A stretch of 64,000 nucleotides of DNA from Megamerina dolium (GCA_963854835.1 OY978525.1:49627429-49691428); one strand, 5' to 3'; counted from the first letter of the stretch, positions 1-11,440 are shown. Numbers and translations are program-made. The notes: generated by a model not told the origin, from the sequence alone.

Positions 1-76
1 TTCAACAAGGATTGCGCTAGCCCCACCTGGTTGAGGCAGTTAGACACGTTACCTTGCGAAAACACCACCAGACCAC
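1..76. repeat. fragment shared with 33067-33142, probably RTE-like 5' region
   Basis: The first ~75 bases match 33067-33142 almost base for base (shared core gctagccccacctggttgag). At 33 kb this sequence lies at the upstream end of a minus-strand RTE-like element, so it may be part of that element's 5' region. It ends where the truncated Gypsy LTR begins. Family assignment is inferred from position only. Confidence 0.45.
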
Positions 77-405
77 CAACAATTTATTTAATAAACACTA
101 TTTACAATCAACTCTGTTTATAATCAACTATTTACAATAACACTCTAATGTACTTGCAACTTTTGCCTCTGTATCAATGTTTTCGCAATCACGTTCGGAA
201 TTAGATTGATTTTCCTTCTCAACACTGGCTCTATTTATACTCTGTTGGCAACACCCCAGAATCTTCCTTTATCGAGATTCTTCTCTTTCTTTCTCGTTGG
301 CTTGTTCTGGTTATCGCTTATTTCTTTTTGTTGACATTCATGTCGATGCTGCCAATAGAGTCAGTCACAATAGTGATGAGTAACCAACTATCGATACTCG
401 TTACA
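77..405 (-). repeat. 3' LTR of Gypsy-A (truncated)
   Basis: Matches 3502-3832 nearly base for base, differing at a few positions. Read on the minus strand it starts TGTAACGAGTATCG at 405. The homology stops near 77, so the terminal ~107 bases present in the other LTR are absent. Confidence 0.9.
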
Positions 406-419
406 CTGCCCTCCTCTTA
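406..419 (-). promoter_or_regulatory. polypurine tract of Gypsy-A
   Basis: On the minus strand AAGAGGAGGGCAG immediately precedes the TG of the 3' LTR, the expected place for the plus-strand primer of an LTR retrotransposon. Confidence 0.75.
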
Positions 420-443
420 ACCTTGTTCGTCCCGAACAAGTTT

Positions 444-2471
444 TTATACTTCCCCTCGATATGGCGCAAGTCGCTCCAAGTGCACTACTTTAAACTTTGC
501 TCTTTTATTCCAGGCACGTTGAATACGATACACTACGTCATTTATCTTTGCTATAATCTCATATGGTCCTTCCCAATGAGTCCGTAGTTTAGGAGACAGG
601 CCTTTCTTTCGTTGTGGATTATGAAGCATTACAAGCTCTCCTTCATAGAACCCTTTTGAATTTGCTTTCAAGGCATACCTGGCCTTCATCTTATCGCTTA
701 TCATCTGCGACCGCTCTCTGATGAACCGATGTACTTCATCCAACTTTTCCCGCTTTTCGCTAGTATAATTACCTTTGGTTGATCTCGTTGGTGTTACGAA
801 TCCAAATTTTAAATCAGCTGTCAGTCTTAACTCGTTTCTGAAAATTGCCATTGCTGGTGTAGTAGCCGTCGTATCATGTTGTGCGCATCGATATGCCATG
901 AGGAACATTGATATATGTACATCCCAGTCTCTTTGGTATTTATCTACGACTTTTCTCAAATATTCCTCCAAGGTACGGTTAAATCGTTCTACCATGCCAT
1001 CAGATTGTGGATGCAAAGGTGTTGTAAGAGTTTTGTATATACCCAGCATACGGCATATCTCTTGGAATACAACTGATTCGAAATTTCGACCTTGGTCTGA
1101 GTGTAACTCCATCGGTACACCAAAACGAGTAACCCATTGGTTGACGAATACATCCGCAACTGTACTAGCTTCCTGATTTGGAATGGGGTATACTTCAGGC
1201 CATTTACTGAAGTAATCTATAACCACCAGAACATACTTGTTTCCTGCGTTGCTTATTGGAAATGGTCCAGCTATGTCCATAGCAATTCGCTCGAATGGAG
1301 CACCCACGGTGTATTGGTGCATCTTACCTCGACTTTTCTTAGTGGGACCTTTGGCCATTGCACATTGCTTACACTTCCGAATCCAATCAGCGACATGGTC
1401 ATGACATCCAACCCAATAAAATCGTTTCTTTATTTTCTCGACGGTTTTGGTGATTCCCAAATACCCTCCACTGGAGGCATTGTGATACTCAGCTATCACT
1501 TCATTTATTCTTGCCTTGGGTACCACTAGAAGATCATAAGTGATTTTTACATCTTCACTTTCCCATGTTCGGAATAAACATCCGTCTCGTAAGTGCAGGC
1601 TTTGCCACTGCGCCCAGTATGCCTTTGCTATTGGACTCTCATTAGCCATTTCTTGCCAATCTGGACGTATGCCCTGCTCCTTGTATTCCATAATCTTTAC
1701 GAGATCTGGGTCGTTCCGCTGATCTTCTTGAACTCGTTCGGTTGTCCATGACTCTTCCGATAATACATTCGTAAGTCGTAGGTTAACAATGTGATTCTGG
1801 CTTCCTACCCGAGAACAATGTTTACTATCTACGGTGCAAGTACGACGATATGGAGTATCAGCTTTACCACAATGAATGACATCACGATCTTCCTTTCGTT
1901 GTCCTGGTGAATTCGATCTTTGTTGCTTGCGTCGTAGGCGGCAATTACGCGCCATGTGTCCTCTTTGATCGCATATGAAGCACTTACCGACAAATTTATT
2001 TTTGTGTTGATTCCTTGTTCTTCCTTTAGGTTTCATACTCGATTGATTGCAATCACGAGCTATATGCCCTCGTTTGTCGCAAATGAAGCACTTACCATTA
2101 ATTTTGTTTTCGCGTCGACCTGCTCTTACTTCAGGCTGAACTACTGATTTTACTGCCTGACGAACTGCTTCAACCAAATGTGATGTTTTCCCCTCTAGTT
2201 TGCGTACTCCTGGCACTGGTCGACACATTAACCTGGCGGCTTCATACGTCAAAGCACTACTGACTGTTTCGGCATATGTATTCCTGGGTGACATGATTAG
2301 GGCACGCTTTGTCTCTCCATCACGTATGCCATCTATGAATGCCTCTATTTTTATTTTTTCGACGAACTCTTCCGAATTACCGGAGAACGCTAGATGACAT
2401 AAGCGCTCAATATCGGAAGCGAATTCCTGAAGGCTCTCATTACTCCGTTGCACTCGCGATCTCAATTCCAC
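444..2471 (-). pseudogene. Gypsy-A gag C-terminus fused in frame to integrase
   Basis: An open frame of 675 codons. Residues ~1-110 are gag capsid-like. Two CCHC knuckles follow at ~128-141 (CFICDKRGHIARDC) and ~164-177. From ~200 the sequence is the C-terminal end of RNase H (CGKADTPYRR corresponds to the usual G-N-A-D-A-L-S-R-R), so protease, RT and most of RNase H are lost near 1880-1900 without breaking the frame. Integrase follows: zinc domain from H330 with C367/C370, then D399, D459 and E495 (DD35E spacing), then a C-terminal chromatin-side domain. The second zinc-domain histidine is Tyr (Y337). The true gag start lies upstream in the 2532-3365 frame, separated by a stop and frameshift. 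It cannot make reverse transcriptase, though a gag-IN protein is possible. Confidence 0.85.
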
Positions 2472-2531
2472 TGGATGTAATTGACTCTTGTATTCATTTC
2501 AATATTTTCGCTGGAGTGTGTCCATCAGTGA

Positions 2532-3365
2532 CTAATAGCTACCACGATCTTTCTCTGGAATCATCTGTAACACCTCGGAAGCATTACCTTTTAATTCGAC
2601 TATTAAAGCAGCAGTCTTGTCACTATCATCCCATTGATTCTTCGAAGCTGTTGTCTCGAATTGAAGCTTAAAGATATTGAATAGCGTGCTTCCGTCAAAT
2701 GTTGGTGGCTTTAGTTTGATTGTGCTTGAATCTCGAATCACTGATGTGGCTGGTCCATTTATTTTTAGTTGGTTGAGATCGTGCTGTAATTTCTCGAACT
2801 TATCTTCCAAATCATCTACATGTTCCTTCAGATCTGTAACCTTTTCATTAACGGCTCCGGAAATTTCATCTACATGTTCTTTTAGTTCTGCAACGTTCTG
2901 ATTAATAGCCCCAGAAATTTCTTGAAGTTTGTAGTTAATTGTCTTCTGGAATTCTCCAATGAAGTTTTCTTGGCGAGACGAACCTTCTTGGATTTCCATA
3001 CGCAATTCACTAATAATGCCCTCTTGGCGAGCCGAATGTTCTTGAAACTTGGAGTCAATGCGAGACGCATTTTCTTGTAACTTCGCATTAATTCCTTGCA
3101 GTTGCTGCTGCTGTTGTTGCATCATGGATTTCATAAATTCCATGAGTTGACCACTCGAATCTATTTTGCTCTCTTCCTCAGCGTGCACAACTGCTTGTAT
3201 ATTGGCTTCCTCGAAGAACTCATGTTCTTCTACATTAATTCCCTTAGCCTCCATAGCTTGCCTCAGCCTCACCAGCAGTTCCGCCTTTGCACCTGATGAC
3301 GATAGATTCATCTCTACCAACTGCTTTTTAAGCTGGTCCACTTTTAGTTGGTCAATTTTCACCAT
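2532..3365 (-). pseudogene. Gypsy-A gag N-terminal part with SAP domain
   Basis: 277 codons starting 27 bases inside the 5' LTR/PBS, as expected for the first retrotransposon frame. Residues ~4-40 have the SAP pattern (VDQLKKQLVEMNLSSSGAK followed by LLVRLRQAM), a helix-extended-helix DNA-binding fold named for SAF-A/B, Acinus and PIAS. Residues ~75-190 are Gln/Glu-rich heptads with repeated ...EHVD.. units, probably a coiled coil. Residues ~215-277 begin a capsid-like region. The frame ends at a stop at 2532; capsid coding resumes about 60 bases on in the 444-2471 frame, so gag is broken by a small lesion. SAP is not a usual gag domain; that it tethers the particle to chromatin is only a guess. 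Confidence 0.8.
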
Positions 3366-3372
3366 CTTTACA

Positions 3373-3392
3373 GAATCCCACTTCTGACACCA
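3373..3392 (-). promoter_or_regulatory. primer binding site, tRNA-Leu type
   Basis: The plus strand reads gaatcccacttctgacacca, which agrees with the 3' end of an insect tRNA-Leu (…ATCCCACTTCTGACA plus CCA) as I recall it. It lies 2 bases from the inner edge of the 5' LTR. tRNA identity is from memory; position and CCA end are seen directly. Confidence 0.8.
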
Positions 3393-3394
3393 AT

Positions 3395-3832
3395 TGTTAC
3401 GTTTTTATTCTGTGAGCGTTTAATTCTATTTGAATTACCTTGTTCGATCACTGGATTCTGTTAATAATAACTGCAACACTTATTTTATACAACTATATAC
3501 AGCAACAATTTATTTAATAAACACTATTTACAATCAACTCTGTTTATAATCAACTATTTACAATAACACTCTAATGTACTTGCAACTTTTGCCTCTGTAT
3601 CAATGTTTTCGCAATCACGTTCGGAATTAGATTGATTCTCACTTCTCAACACTGGCTCTATTTATACTCTGTTGGCAACACCCCAGAATCCTCCTTTATC
3701 GAGATTCTTCTCTTCCTTTCTCGTTGGCTTGTTCTGGTTATCGCATATTTCTTTTTGTTGACATTCATGTCGATGCTGCCAATAGTGTCAGTCACAATAG
3801 TGATGAGTAACCAACTATCGATACTCGTTACA
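3395..3832 (-). repeat. 5' LTR of Gypsy-A (full length, 438 bp)
   Basis: Minus-strand ends are TGTAACG... and ...CGTAACA, the TG/CA termini of an LTR. It matches the truncated copy at 77-405 over ~330 bases. The outer edge at 3832 runs into degenerate TA repeats, so no target duplication can be read. Confidence 0.9.
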
Positions 3833-4260
3833 ATATATATGTGAATATATAGAAATGAGTATATGATATATATGGGAATATATAAAAAATGTGTAAATAA
3901 TTATGAGATTATACTAAAAAAAATATGTATGTAGATAAGTGAATATATATATGAAAAAAAAAAATATATATGAGGATATATAGAGCTGTGTATGTGTGTG
4001 TATATATATATATGGGAATATATATAAAAAGAAATGTGTATATATACCAAAAAAAAAATATATATATGAGAATATATGTATATATGTGGATATATAAAAA
4101 TTGAGACGAATTATGTAAATATACACGTGAATATATGTACCAAAATTCAATCTATATATGAGAATATATTAAAAAATATGTGTATCTGTATATATATGAG
4201 AATATATATATATGTATATATAAGTGGATATATAAGTGACTATATAATATATATAAAATC
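3833..4260. repeat. degenerate (TA)n / gaatatat-type tandem repeat
   Basis: About 430 bases of short AT units (gagaatatatg, gtggatatataa variants). Frames seen across it encode only Tyr/Ile/His runs and are not genes. Confidence 0.85.
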
Positions 4261-5280
4261 GATAAACTTAACTGTTTGTTCGGCTGCTGGTGCTTATGTT
4301 AATGATGCGCTGCTGCCCCACTATACGATTGTTGTCGTTTGTAGATATAATATTATTAACACAAAAAAAAAATTTTTTTTTTAACCGCTCTAATCTGTCT
4401 AGATGGTACCGTGTATTTAATTTTTATTAATTTTCGTTATTTAAGTATTTTGTTTCTTTGTAGTTAAAATTAAAAAAAACTCGACGCACTCTAATGCAGT
4501 CCGCTTTTTAATTTCTTATTTATTTGTTTGTCTTGTTTTTTTTTAATGTTATATGTAGGTGTACCTTATATGTTCACTGCACTTTATTTATGTACACTTT
4601 TTACTTTTGTTTCTTTTATATACACGGTTTGTTTTTGTTTTTTCTTAACTACGCGATACCCGTATATGTATGTGTATGTATTGTGTTATGTATTTAATTT
4701 GCAATGCTTCGCTTTATGTATTATTAATTTTATGTTTGTTTTTTACTGTATTGCACTGTCACTCCATATACATAATTTGCACAGATTTACTTTAATTTAT
4801 TTATGCCTTTCTATATTTTTAGTTTTCAACAACACAATGCTTCATTGCTTTTAACTTTGTCACTTTACCTCATTTCTTTTCTATTTAGCTGATTCTTGTT
4901 TTTGCCTCGAAGGACCAATAATTAAACGCTTTATTAAATAAATGATTACACGATATATGTTAAAAATATTGCAATGCGCGGAATGGCACGATCACGATAG
5001 ATGTTAAAGGACCGAAAAGAATAAAGATGAAAACATCGGTCGATCAGCACGAACCGTGAGAACCCAACATAAAAGGTGGATTTATGTGGAGAGTTGGGTT
5101 GCCATATGGTAAGTATGAAAGGTTAGGTAGGTATAACTTGTTTTAGGGGGACGTAAGTGTAATTAATTCATTAGATAAATTCTATTTCATTATTTATTTT
5201 CTTCTTTCAGGGACTGACCATAAGGTCTAAAGGGATTTAGACACCGTATTTATCAGTGACAATGGATTTTGATCCACATC
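4261..5280. other. no recognised gene (AT-rich spacer)
   Basis: Contains a poly-A/poly-T palindromic run near 4362-4382 and a T-rich stretch to ~4870. I see no motif-bearing frame. The 108-codon plus frame at 4528-4854 is Phe/Tyr/Cys-rich and looks like translated T-rich DNA. Confidence 0.6.
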
Positions 5281-5902
5281 AAAACAAAATGATAAACAAC
5301 AGAACCAAAATTACATATGCATTACTGTTCCAATCATTAAGCAATTACACCAGAAGTACAGAGTTTCACATCGACAATATTGCTTAGTAGTGCGGTACAC
5401 ACAAAACCCACTTTGCAAGCTATTGTTCATACCTTTCCATAAAAAAAGAATTTTCTTTTGAATCAAACCCTTGGATGCATTAGACACCAGCATCAACCCA
5501 CAAGCACACCACACCAACTTTCACTTAAACCACAATAATAATCCAGATAACACTTCCACGACAAAACAGCCAGAAGATCAACCCAATGTAAATAATCTCG
5601 CTCTGATTGCCGAAACAAAAATCGAACTTTGATAAACAAAAGCTGCAACAAAACTATTAAAAAAGCTAAGTACAGCAGACAACAATCACCAAGAAGAACA
5701 TCATCATCATGGGCACCATAATCATCGAATTACCAGTAATTATATATGTATATAACACTTCGAATTTTATTCCAAATAAGTTTCACAGCTTTTGAATTGT
5801 TCTTAATTTTACAAAATAAGCATAATTTTAACTTTTTCCTTATAAGAAAAAATTATTATTATTTCATAATGATAATTTTTTCTTCCTGAGAAAAGGGAGG
5901 AA
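5281..5902 (+). other. 3' internal end of a plus-strand errantivirus-type element, ending in a polypurine tract
   Basis: Directly upstream of the LTR at 5903 lies aaaagggaggaa, a polypurine tract. The same layout (ggggaggaa then TGTT(G/A)TGAG(C/T)CAAAAT) occurs at 25958-25984, where env precedes it. No intact env can be read here; short frames are broken by many stops. Assignment rests on the PPT and the LTR. Confidence 0.5.
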
Positions 5903-6645
5903 TGTTGTGAGCCAAAATATGAAATATGCACATATGCATATTTTGCCTCGCGGCATATTTCCCGAAATTGTGAAATACATATTTATCCATACACATACCA
6001 ACATTGCTCGAAGTTTTGATATACACAATCCATAGTAATATTACTTATAATTGTGGAATGTCTGAACATTGCGCCAACTGAGTTGCAGTTGGGTGAGAAA
6101 ATGCTGACAAAGCACTTTCCCACACAATTGGTAGTTCTGCACTTACGTAAGCATACCTGTGTAAACATACATGATAACTAAAATCACGTGGACTACTCAT
6201 GTGTGTGTGAATACCAAAAAGTTGCTTCTCACATAACGGGTACAAATATACACACATGTGGAGTGCATCGATCTTGTACATACATACATACACACAAGTG
6301 CTGTGAATATGTTATTGTATGTTATATGTTGGTATGTGGGTAGATCGATATGTAGATAGCATGCGGAAAATAGTACATAAGCTGCCAGCTTACTGAAGGC
6401 AGTGGCTTTTCAGTTGTAATTCTTGATCTAAGTTGTGAAGTGTTAGCGTGTAAGAAATTGTAAAATACTGCGATCCTTATGAGGCCCTCCAATATTAGTG
6501 TAAAAGTGCAAAATACAAAACACCAGCAATAAAGCTAATACCCAACTAGTGTGTTAGACTCGAGGGATATTTAGGAGCTTAGGTCTAGGTGCTAATCTTG
6601 AGCGTTAGGGACTTAGTGAGCGTTGTAGAAAAATAGTACGCAACA
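5903..6645 (+). repeat. errantivirus-type LTR (family A), 3' LTR
   Basis: Starts TGTTGTGAGCC after the purine tract and ends ...TACGCAACA. The inverse of this sequence is the solo LTR at 41873-42673, and comparison of the two copies fixes both ends. Downstream, LOA-like sequence starts at the next base, so the element probably inserted into a LOA-like copy. Confidence 0.8.
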
Positions 6646-7058
6646 GAAGTATTTCTGGGGCTGCTGCCCTTGGACTTGCATATTATGAAGTTGGCGGCAT
6701 TAACAGCATTACGTCTGAAGACAACCATTAATTGGTATGGATTTAGTCTATAACGGTTAACTCTAAGCTGGCTGACTGCATTAATAACTGGGCAATTTCT
6801 GGTACCACCTCAGCAAGATGTTGAAGGGAAGGATGCTGACATTTGCAGATTATGCATGGAAGAGGCAGAGACAGCGGCGCACATAGTGTGCCAGTGTCCT
6901 GCATTGTCAAGAACATACCCCACAAAGCCATGCTTGAAATAATGTGTGATGTTCTTATGAGGAAGGAAGTAGAAGAGTTCTGCATCCAAACAAATAATTA
7001 ACACACGATTTGAGGATTGATAAGGGACCCATATAAGTGGTATGATTCTGCTAATCCC

Positions 7059-7060
<2 letters not shown>
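6646..7060 (+). pseudogene. LOA-like non-LTR retrotransposon, 3' end with internal deletions
   Basis: Nucleotides match the 3' part of the LOA-like element at 51756-52925, including the stretch that encodes the C-terminal zinc-like segment (DICRLCMEEAETAAHI). RNase H is missing here: the sequence jumps near 6747 from the region matching ~51850 to that matching ~52565, and loses another ~50 bases near 6910. It ends with the shared 3' UTR (taagggacccatataagtgg) and then a (TA)n tail. A dead copy. Confidence 0.85.

Positions 7061-7117
<57 letters not shown>
7061..7117. repeat. (TA)n tail of the LOA-like element
   Basis: A pure TA run following gctaatccctaaa, exactly as after the other copy at 52925. 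It is probably the element's 3' tail expanded as a microsatellite. Confidence 0.75.
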
Positions 7118-7123
<6 letters not shown>

Positions 7124-7125
7124 GC

Positions 7126-7460
7126 CGTGGTGCCGTGGCTCAGTGGTTAGTGTGTTGGCCTTCTGATCTGTAGGTTCAATCCCCGGCTGATGCATAACCA
7201 GTTTTAATATCGATAAGATTTTTCTTTCGAATGGTACCCACCTGTCGGCAAGCAATTGGCAATTCTTCCGACAGCAACAACTTGCCATGAAAAAGCTTCT
7301 AAAAGAACTCTGTGACAAAGCTCAGAAAAAGTTACGTCGCAAGGGTTCTGCCGTTCGGAACCGGCTAAAATAAGTAGGTCCCTTCCAATATTGTCCAAAA
7401 TTTAAGACGCACAACAGTAATTGAAGAGATCTCGGCCAATGAGCCCTTCGGGGCTTTAAG

Positions 7461-7462
<2 letters not shown>
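7126..7462 (+). mobile_element. tRNA-headed SINE, copy 1
   Basis: The head reads tgccgtggctcagtggttag (pol III A box) with ggttcaatcccc (B box) about 45 bases on. The body matches the copies at 11795 and 33169: it contains tttctttcgaatggtaccca and ends cggggctttaag. TA repeats on both sides hide any target duplication. Confidence 0.85.
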
Positions 7463-7537
<75 letters not shown>

Positions 7538-7548
7538 CATATATATAT

Positions 7549-7600
<52 letters not shown>
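7463..7600. repeat. (TA)n with a (CA)n insert
   Basis: TA run with internal tacata and acacac segments. Long frames through it are Tyr/Ile artefacts. Confidence 0.9.
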
Positions 7601-7602
<2 letters not shown>

Positions 7603-7980
7603 TCTCTACGCCAGAAAATTATGACACGCGCATTGTCTGTTGTCACCCTTATAGAAGACGAAGGCAACTCTGACTTAATCAGTCAGCAGTCGATTCGTTA
7701 TTCTTGTTCTTCTTTTTTTTCTTATATACGTATTTTTCCCGACACGAACAGTGCGCGCATTTTCTTGTTCAATTTATTTTTTATATCGAGTGTTTTTGTA
7801 TAAAATAATATAATTAATAGCTTCCATTCTGGAACATGTTTTAATTCTTATAATAATAAATTGTATATATCACGTATGTACATTTATCGTAATAAACAAT
7901 ACACATAAACGTATTCAAGTGTGTAGATTTTTATATTTATTTCTTATTATTTATTATTTCTTTAATTTAAAAACGATTAA
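7601..7980. other. no recognised feature
   Basis: AT-rich spacer between the microsatellite and the mariner fragment. I see no motif in it. Confidence 0.5.
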
Positions 7981-8486
7981 ATCTAAATAACTTTAATTTT
8001 TGTTAGAAGCAAGAAGCAGTCGGTAATTGCAAACACATCGGTACAACTCAACCAGGGTATGAGCCTACCGGCATCTCTTTCACATACACATTTAATGAGC
8101 AAACGCGGCACCCATCTTGCCGATAACTTTTTCATATGCAAATGTTCATGCAAAATGTTGAACACACATTCATATGAGATGTTTACCATTTCAACAATCT
8201 CACGCAACTTGAATCGGCGAACATTCATAACGATATCGAGGATTTTCTTGATATTTTCTTCAGTAACCACCTCTTTTGGCCTTCCTGTTGATGGTATTGT
8301 TGCAGTGCTTGTTCGGCCGCGTTTAAATTCAGCAATCCAATATTTTACCATGTAATCTGACGGAGCAGACTCACCGTAATGTTTATCGAGCTTTTCTTTT
8401 GTCTCTTCCGCCGTTTTCCCTTTCAAATAATAGTGTTTAATCACTGCACGAAATTCGCTTTTTCCATTTTTCAGGAAACATAAAAG
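7981..8486 (-). pseudogene. mariner transposase, N-terminal fragment
   Basis: The frame reads into the mariner DNA-binding region: helix-turn-helix 1 around LDKHYGESAPSD, then the second HTH and the hinge motif with ARWVPRLL, typical of mariner transposases just before the catalytic core. The likely start codon is a little upstream of the longest ATG frame, near 8486 (MEKSEFRAV). After ~125 residues homology ends and the frame reads into unrelated sequence before a stop, so the DD34D catalytic core is absent. A 5'-half relic that cannot transpose. Confidence 0.85.
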
Positions 8487-9840
8487 TTGGTTACTTCAAG
8501 TGAATGCCGGTGGGCTCGTTGCAGTGGTGGCACACTTGCGTTCAGGTAGTGTTGGCGGTTTGGATGACCTGAGGTGGTTACAGTTCGGTTATGATTGTTG
8601 TTGCTATAAAACACACGGAAGCACATTCCCACTTTTTTTTGTAACTTCACTTGCTCCACACTTTATTTATCTTATTGTTTATATGAACACCAAATATGTA
8701 TATTAAATGTGCTTATTTATCTATGTTTATCAACGTTTATATCCGGAATTTAAATCGCGCACTGCTCGATAAGTTTTGTTTATTATTTTTAATTTTAATT
8801 GTAGGGAAAATACACACTTAATTCAAAAAAGTTTGAGCAACAGTAAAGGGAAGTAATATAAACAAAAAGGGATGAGAAAAAATAAAGAAAAACAGAGTAC
8901 AGGAGAGAGGGAAAGAGAATGAGAGCGAGACGAAAAAATAGAATTACATTAGAAAGCTACACACGTCTTCTAGTGTAGATAATCCGCACCCCTTGAAAAT
9001 GTAAATAAAAACACAATATTAACTTATACTAATCTTAAAAATACTTAAAATTATCTCTAAACAATTATCCTAATTGTGGCGCTTGATGATGTGTCGATAC
9101 AGGTGTATTATCAGCACTCTTGAAATTCTGGTAGGGATTCGTGATTTTGACTTATATATATATAGAAAAGAAAAGATGAAAATGGTAAATGATAACAAAT
9201 GTTAATTGCACCGCAAAACGGACGTTAATTGTTGTATTTAGTGTTGATTGTGGAAGGTTGATTGGAGAGCGCTTAACGAATGTTGATTGGTGACAGGTGA
9301 AATGTTGCTCCTCAAAGTGATGTGACATTTGCGAAGACTTCTATCTTTAGAGTAGTGATCAAGCAGTGCAGTCTGCGAAATTTTCCAAACTGTACACTTG
9401 TGGACTACTCAAACTACTTTTTCCTTCCATCATAAATAGAAACGTTAGTAGAGGGTATAAATACATAAGAGCTGGTCGTAGACCAGATGTGCGAGTTATT
9501 AACTGACAAGTGTTAAGTTGAGATATAGTAGAGTTAAATACTCCGGGTACGTTTTTGTAAGAGAGATACGACTGTGAGTCTCGACATTTTTTACGTCTGC
9601 TGTTCTAACACAGTCCATGTGAGTTCCAACAGTAATCAAATGTCATTTTAAATGGTAATGAGTCTAAATGAAGTCGGATGTACAGCACGTAAAAATGTAT
9701 CATCATTGGCTCGTGGAGCACGTGTAAAATAAAAGAAGATAATCCAGATTATATTTCTCATATAATAATCAAAAATGCCAGATTGGCTGGATTGGCGGAT
9801 TATGTAATATATCTGAATAATCTACTGACTAGGTGATGAA
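8487..9840. other. unassigned region with a promoter-like site near 9439
   Basis: No motif-bearing frame. Visible features: a purine-rich tract at ~8860-8940; five loose repeats of a TGTT(A/G)ATTG motif at ~9200-9300; and gggtataaatac at ~9437, a TATA-like box upstream of an agttatta start-like site, resembling an LTR promoter. No partner LTR was found. Confidence 0.35.
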
Positions 9841-11440
9841 GAATTAGCAAATTGTGGGAAGTTGACACCTGAGCCCAATCACACAGAAGTAAATTAGGGC
9901 AGCGCACAGTTCCTTTGAAGCTTCATAGAAGTTCATGAAGTTACTAAAGTGCAGTTATGAGGAACTGTACAAAGTGGGAGAGGGCAAATTCTGTACTGAT
10001 GCACAAAAAGAATTCTCTACAAAAGCTAGGGTCGCTTTCATCCCGAAAACAGGGGAAAAGGCGTATCACACTCCCAAATCCTTTTAGCACATTTGACTAA
10101 CATCCTTTCTGCTAAAAGCAATGGAAAAAATTATAGATCAGTACATCAGGGAAGTTTATCTTAAAGATACACCACTCTATACTGAACAATATGCTTACCA
10201 GTCAGGCAAGTCGAGTAAAATCGAACAGGCATTAGAAGGTAAAGATATAGCTCTTTGTACATCGGTTGACATTACAGGAGCTTTTGATAATGCTACTTTC
10301 AGGTCTATTGAGGAAGATATGTTCAGGAAGCAAATTCATAGACTGATCATAACAAGGGTTATTAATATGCTGAAAAACAGGACATTAATTTTCGAAATGG
10401 GGACAGAAAAATTAATTGTCAAGTCAACCAAGGGTTGTCCTCAAGGAGGCGTTTTATCGCTCCTCCTATGGTTATTGGTCATTGACGAGCTTTTACATCT
10501 CTCGATGATCTCGGATACGAAGTTCAGGGCTTTGCAGATGACATAATAATTATGGTTAGAGGCAAATTTGACTCTACCATACCTGAGCGCATGCAACTAG
10601 CTCTTGACATCACACAAGAATGGTGTCAAGAGAAAAAATTTTCGATAAACCCTGGTACCCTTCACGAAGAGAAGGAAGTTGAATTTAGACATCTTGAAGT
10701 TAGGCGAAACAGAACTAACACTCTCTGAGGAGATGAAGTATTTGGGAATAATCCTGGATAAACCTCTTACTTGGAACAACCATTTATCTTACATCACGAA
10801 CAAAGCCCTGAGGGCTACCTTCGCTTGCCAAAGGCTGTATGGTTAAACATGGGGACTACGACCTAAAATTATGACGTAGTCTTTCAAAACTGTAATAGTA
10901 CCAATGATCACCTATGCCTCTCTGGCATGGTGGCCGAAGGTAAACCAAATTGGGACTTAGATGATCCTTGACAGGATTCATCAAATAGCCTGTTTGAGCG
11001 TAACGGGAGAGCAGCTTTAATAATAATCACAATTCTCAATCCTCTACACCTTGTGGTTAAGAGGACAGAAGCCAGTGGAGCTATAAGGCTTCCGAACTAT
11101 AATCACCTGAAAGAAGGTAACCTAAAAGGTCACATTAAGATTCTAGACGTAGTCTGGAATTCACCGGACCTCACGGTCTTTGACAGGATGGATAAAAAAT
11201 TTATATTTTCCAATCTCTTCGAAGTGATCATTTACGATCGCTCAGCGTGGAGAAACAACGAAATATTTCAAGAACAGGGCTCACAACTATGGTACACTGA
11301 TGGGTCCAAAATGGAAGATGGAATTGTAGGACCAAATTACCGAAAGGCAATTGAAATGGGAAAAATAGCTTCCATTTTTTCAGGCGGAGGTCCACGCCTT
11401 AGAGCTATCTGTCAGAGAATGTCTATGTAAGGGCACTCGA
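9841..11440 (+). pseudogene. LOA/I-like non-LTR retrotransposon, degraded RT and RNase H start
   Basis: The best frame (10121-10546) holds fingers/palm motifs of a non-LTR RT: EQYAYQSGKSS, SVDITGAFDNATF (motif A Asp) and STKGCPQGGVLS (motif B). The motif C region follows in another frame (GFADDIIIM near 10532), so a frameshift separates the catalytic aspartates. Upstream (~10030) FIPKTGEKAYH is the N-terminal RT motif. From ~11053 another frame shows YTDGSKMEDG, an RNase H start, then stops. It resembles the element at 48.7-52.9 kb but is clearly diverged, a different family of the same group. Not functional. Confidence 0.8.

Larger units (their letters stand above)
77..3832 (-). mobile_element. 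Ty3/Gypsy LTR retrotransposon (Gypsy-A), internally deleted
   Basis: A minus-strand element with LTRs at both ends (77-405, truncated; 3395-3832, full), a PBS next to the right LTR, a purine tract next to the left LTR, and gag and integrase between them. It is about 3.7 kb instead of the usual 6-7 kb because protease, RT and most of RNase H are missing. The left LTR lacks the ~107 bases matching 3395-3501 and abuts a non-LTR-like fragment. A second fragment of the family is at 63688-64000, same strand. Non-autonomous as it stands. Confidence 0.9.

Noticed and set aside
775..3387. Plus-strand frames of 60-133 codons opposite Gypsy-A
   Set aside because: They are antisense shadows of the gag and integrase frames and show no motif.
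3914..4384. Frames of 78-102 codons rich in Tyr, Ile and His
   Set aside because: Translations of TA-type repeats; likewise 7365-7667, 20961-21224 and 62204-62458.
4528..4854. Plus frame of 108 codons that looks membrane-like
   Set aside because: T-rich DNA translated gives Phe/Tyr/Cys runs; no start context, domain or conserved pattern visible.
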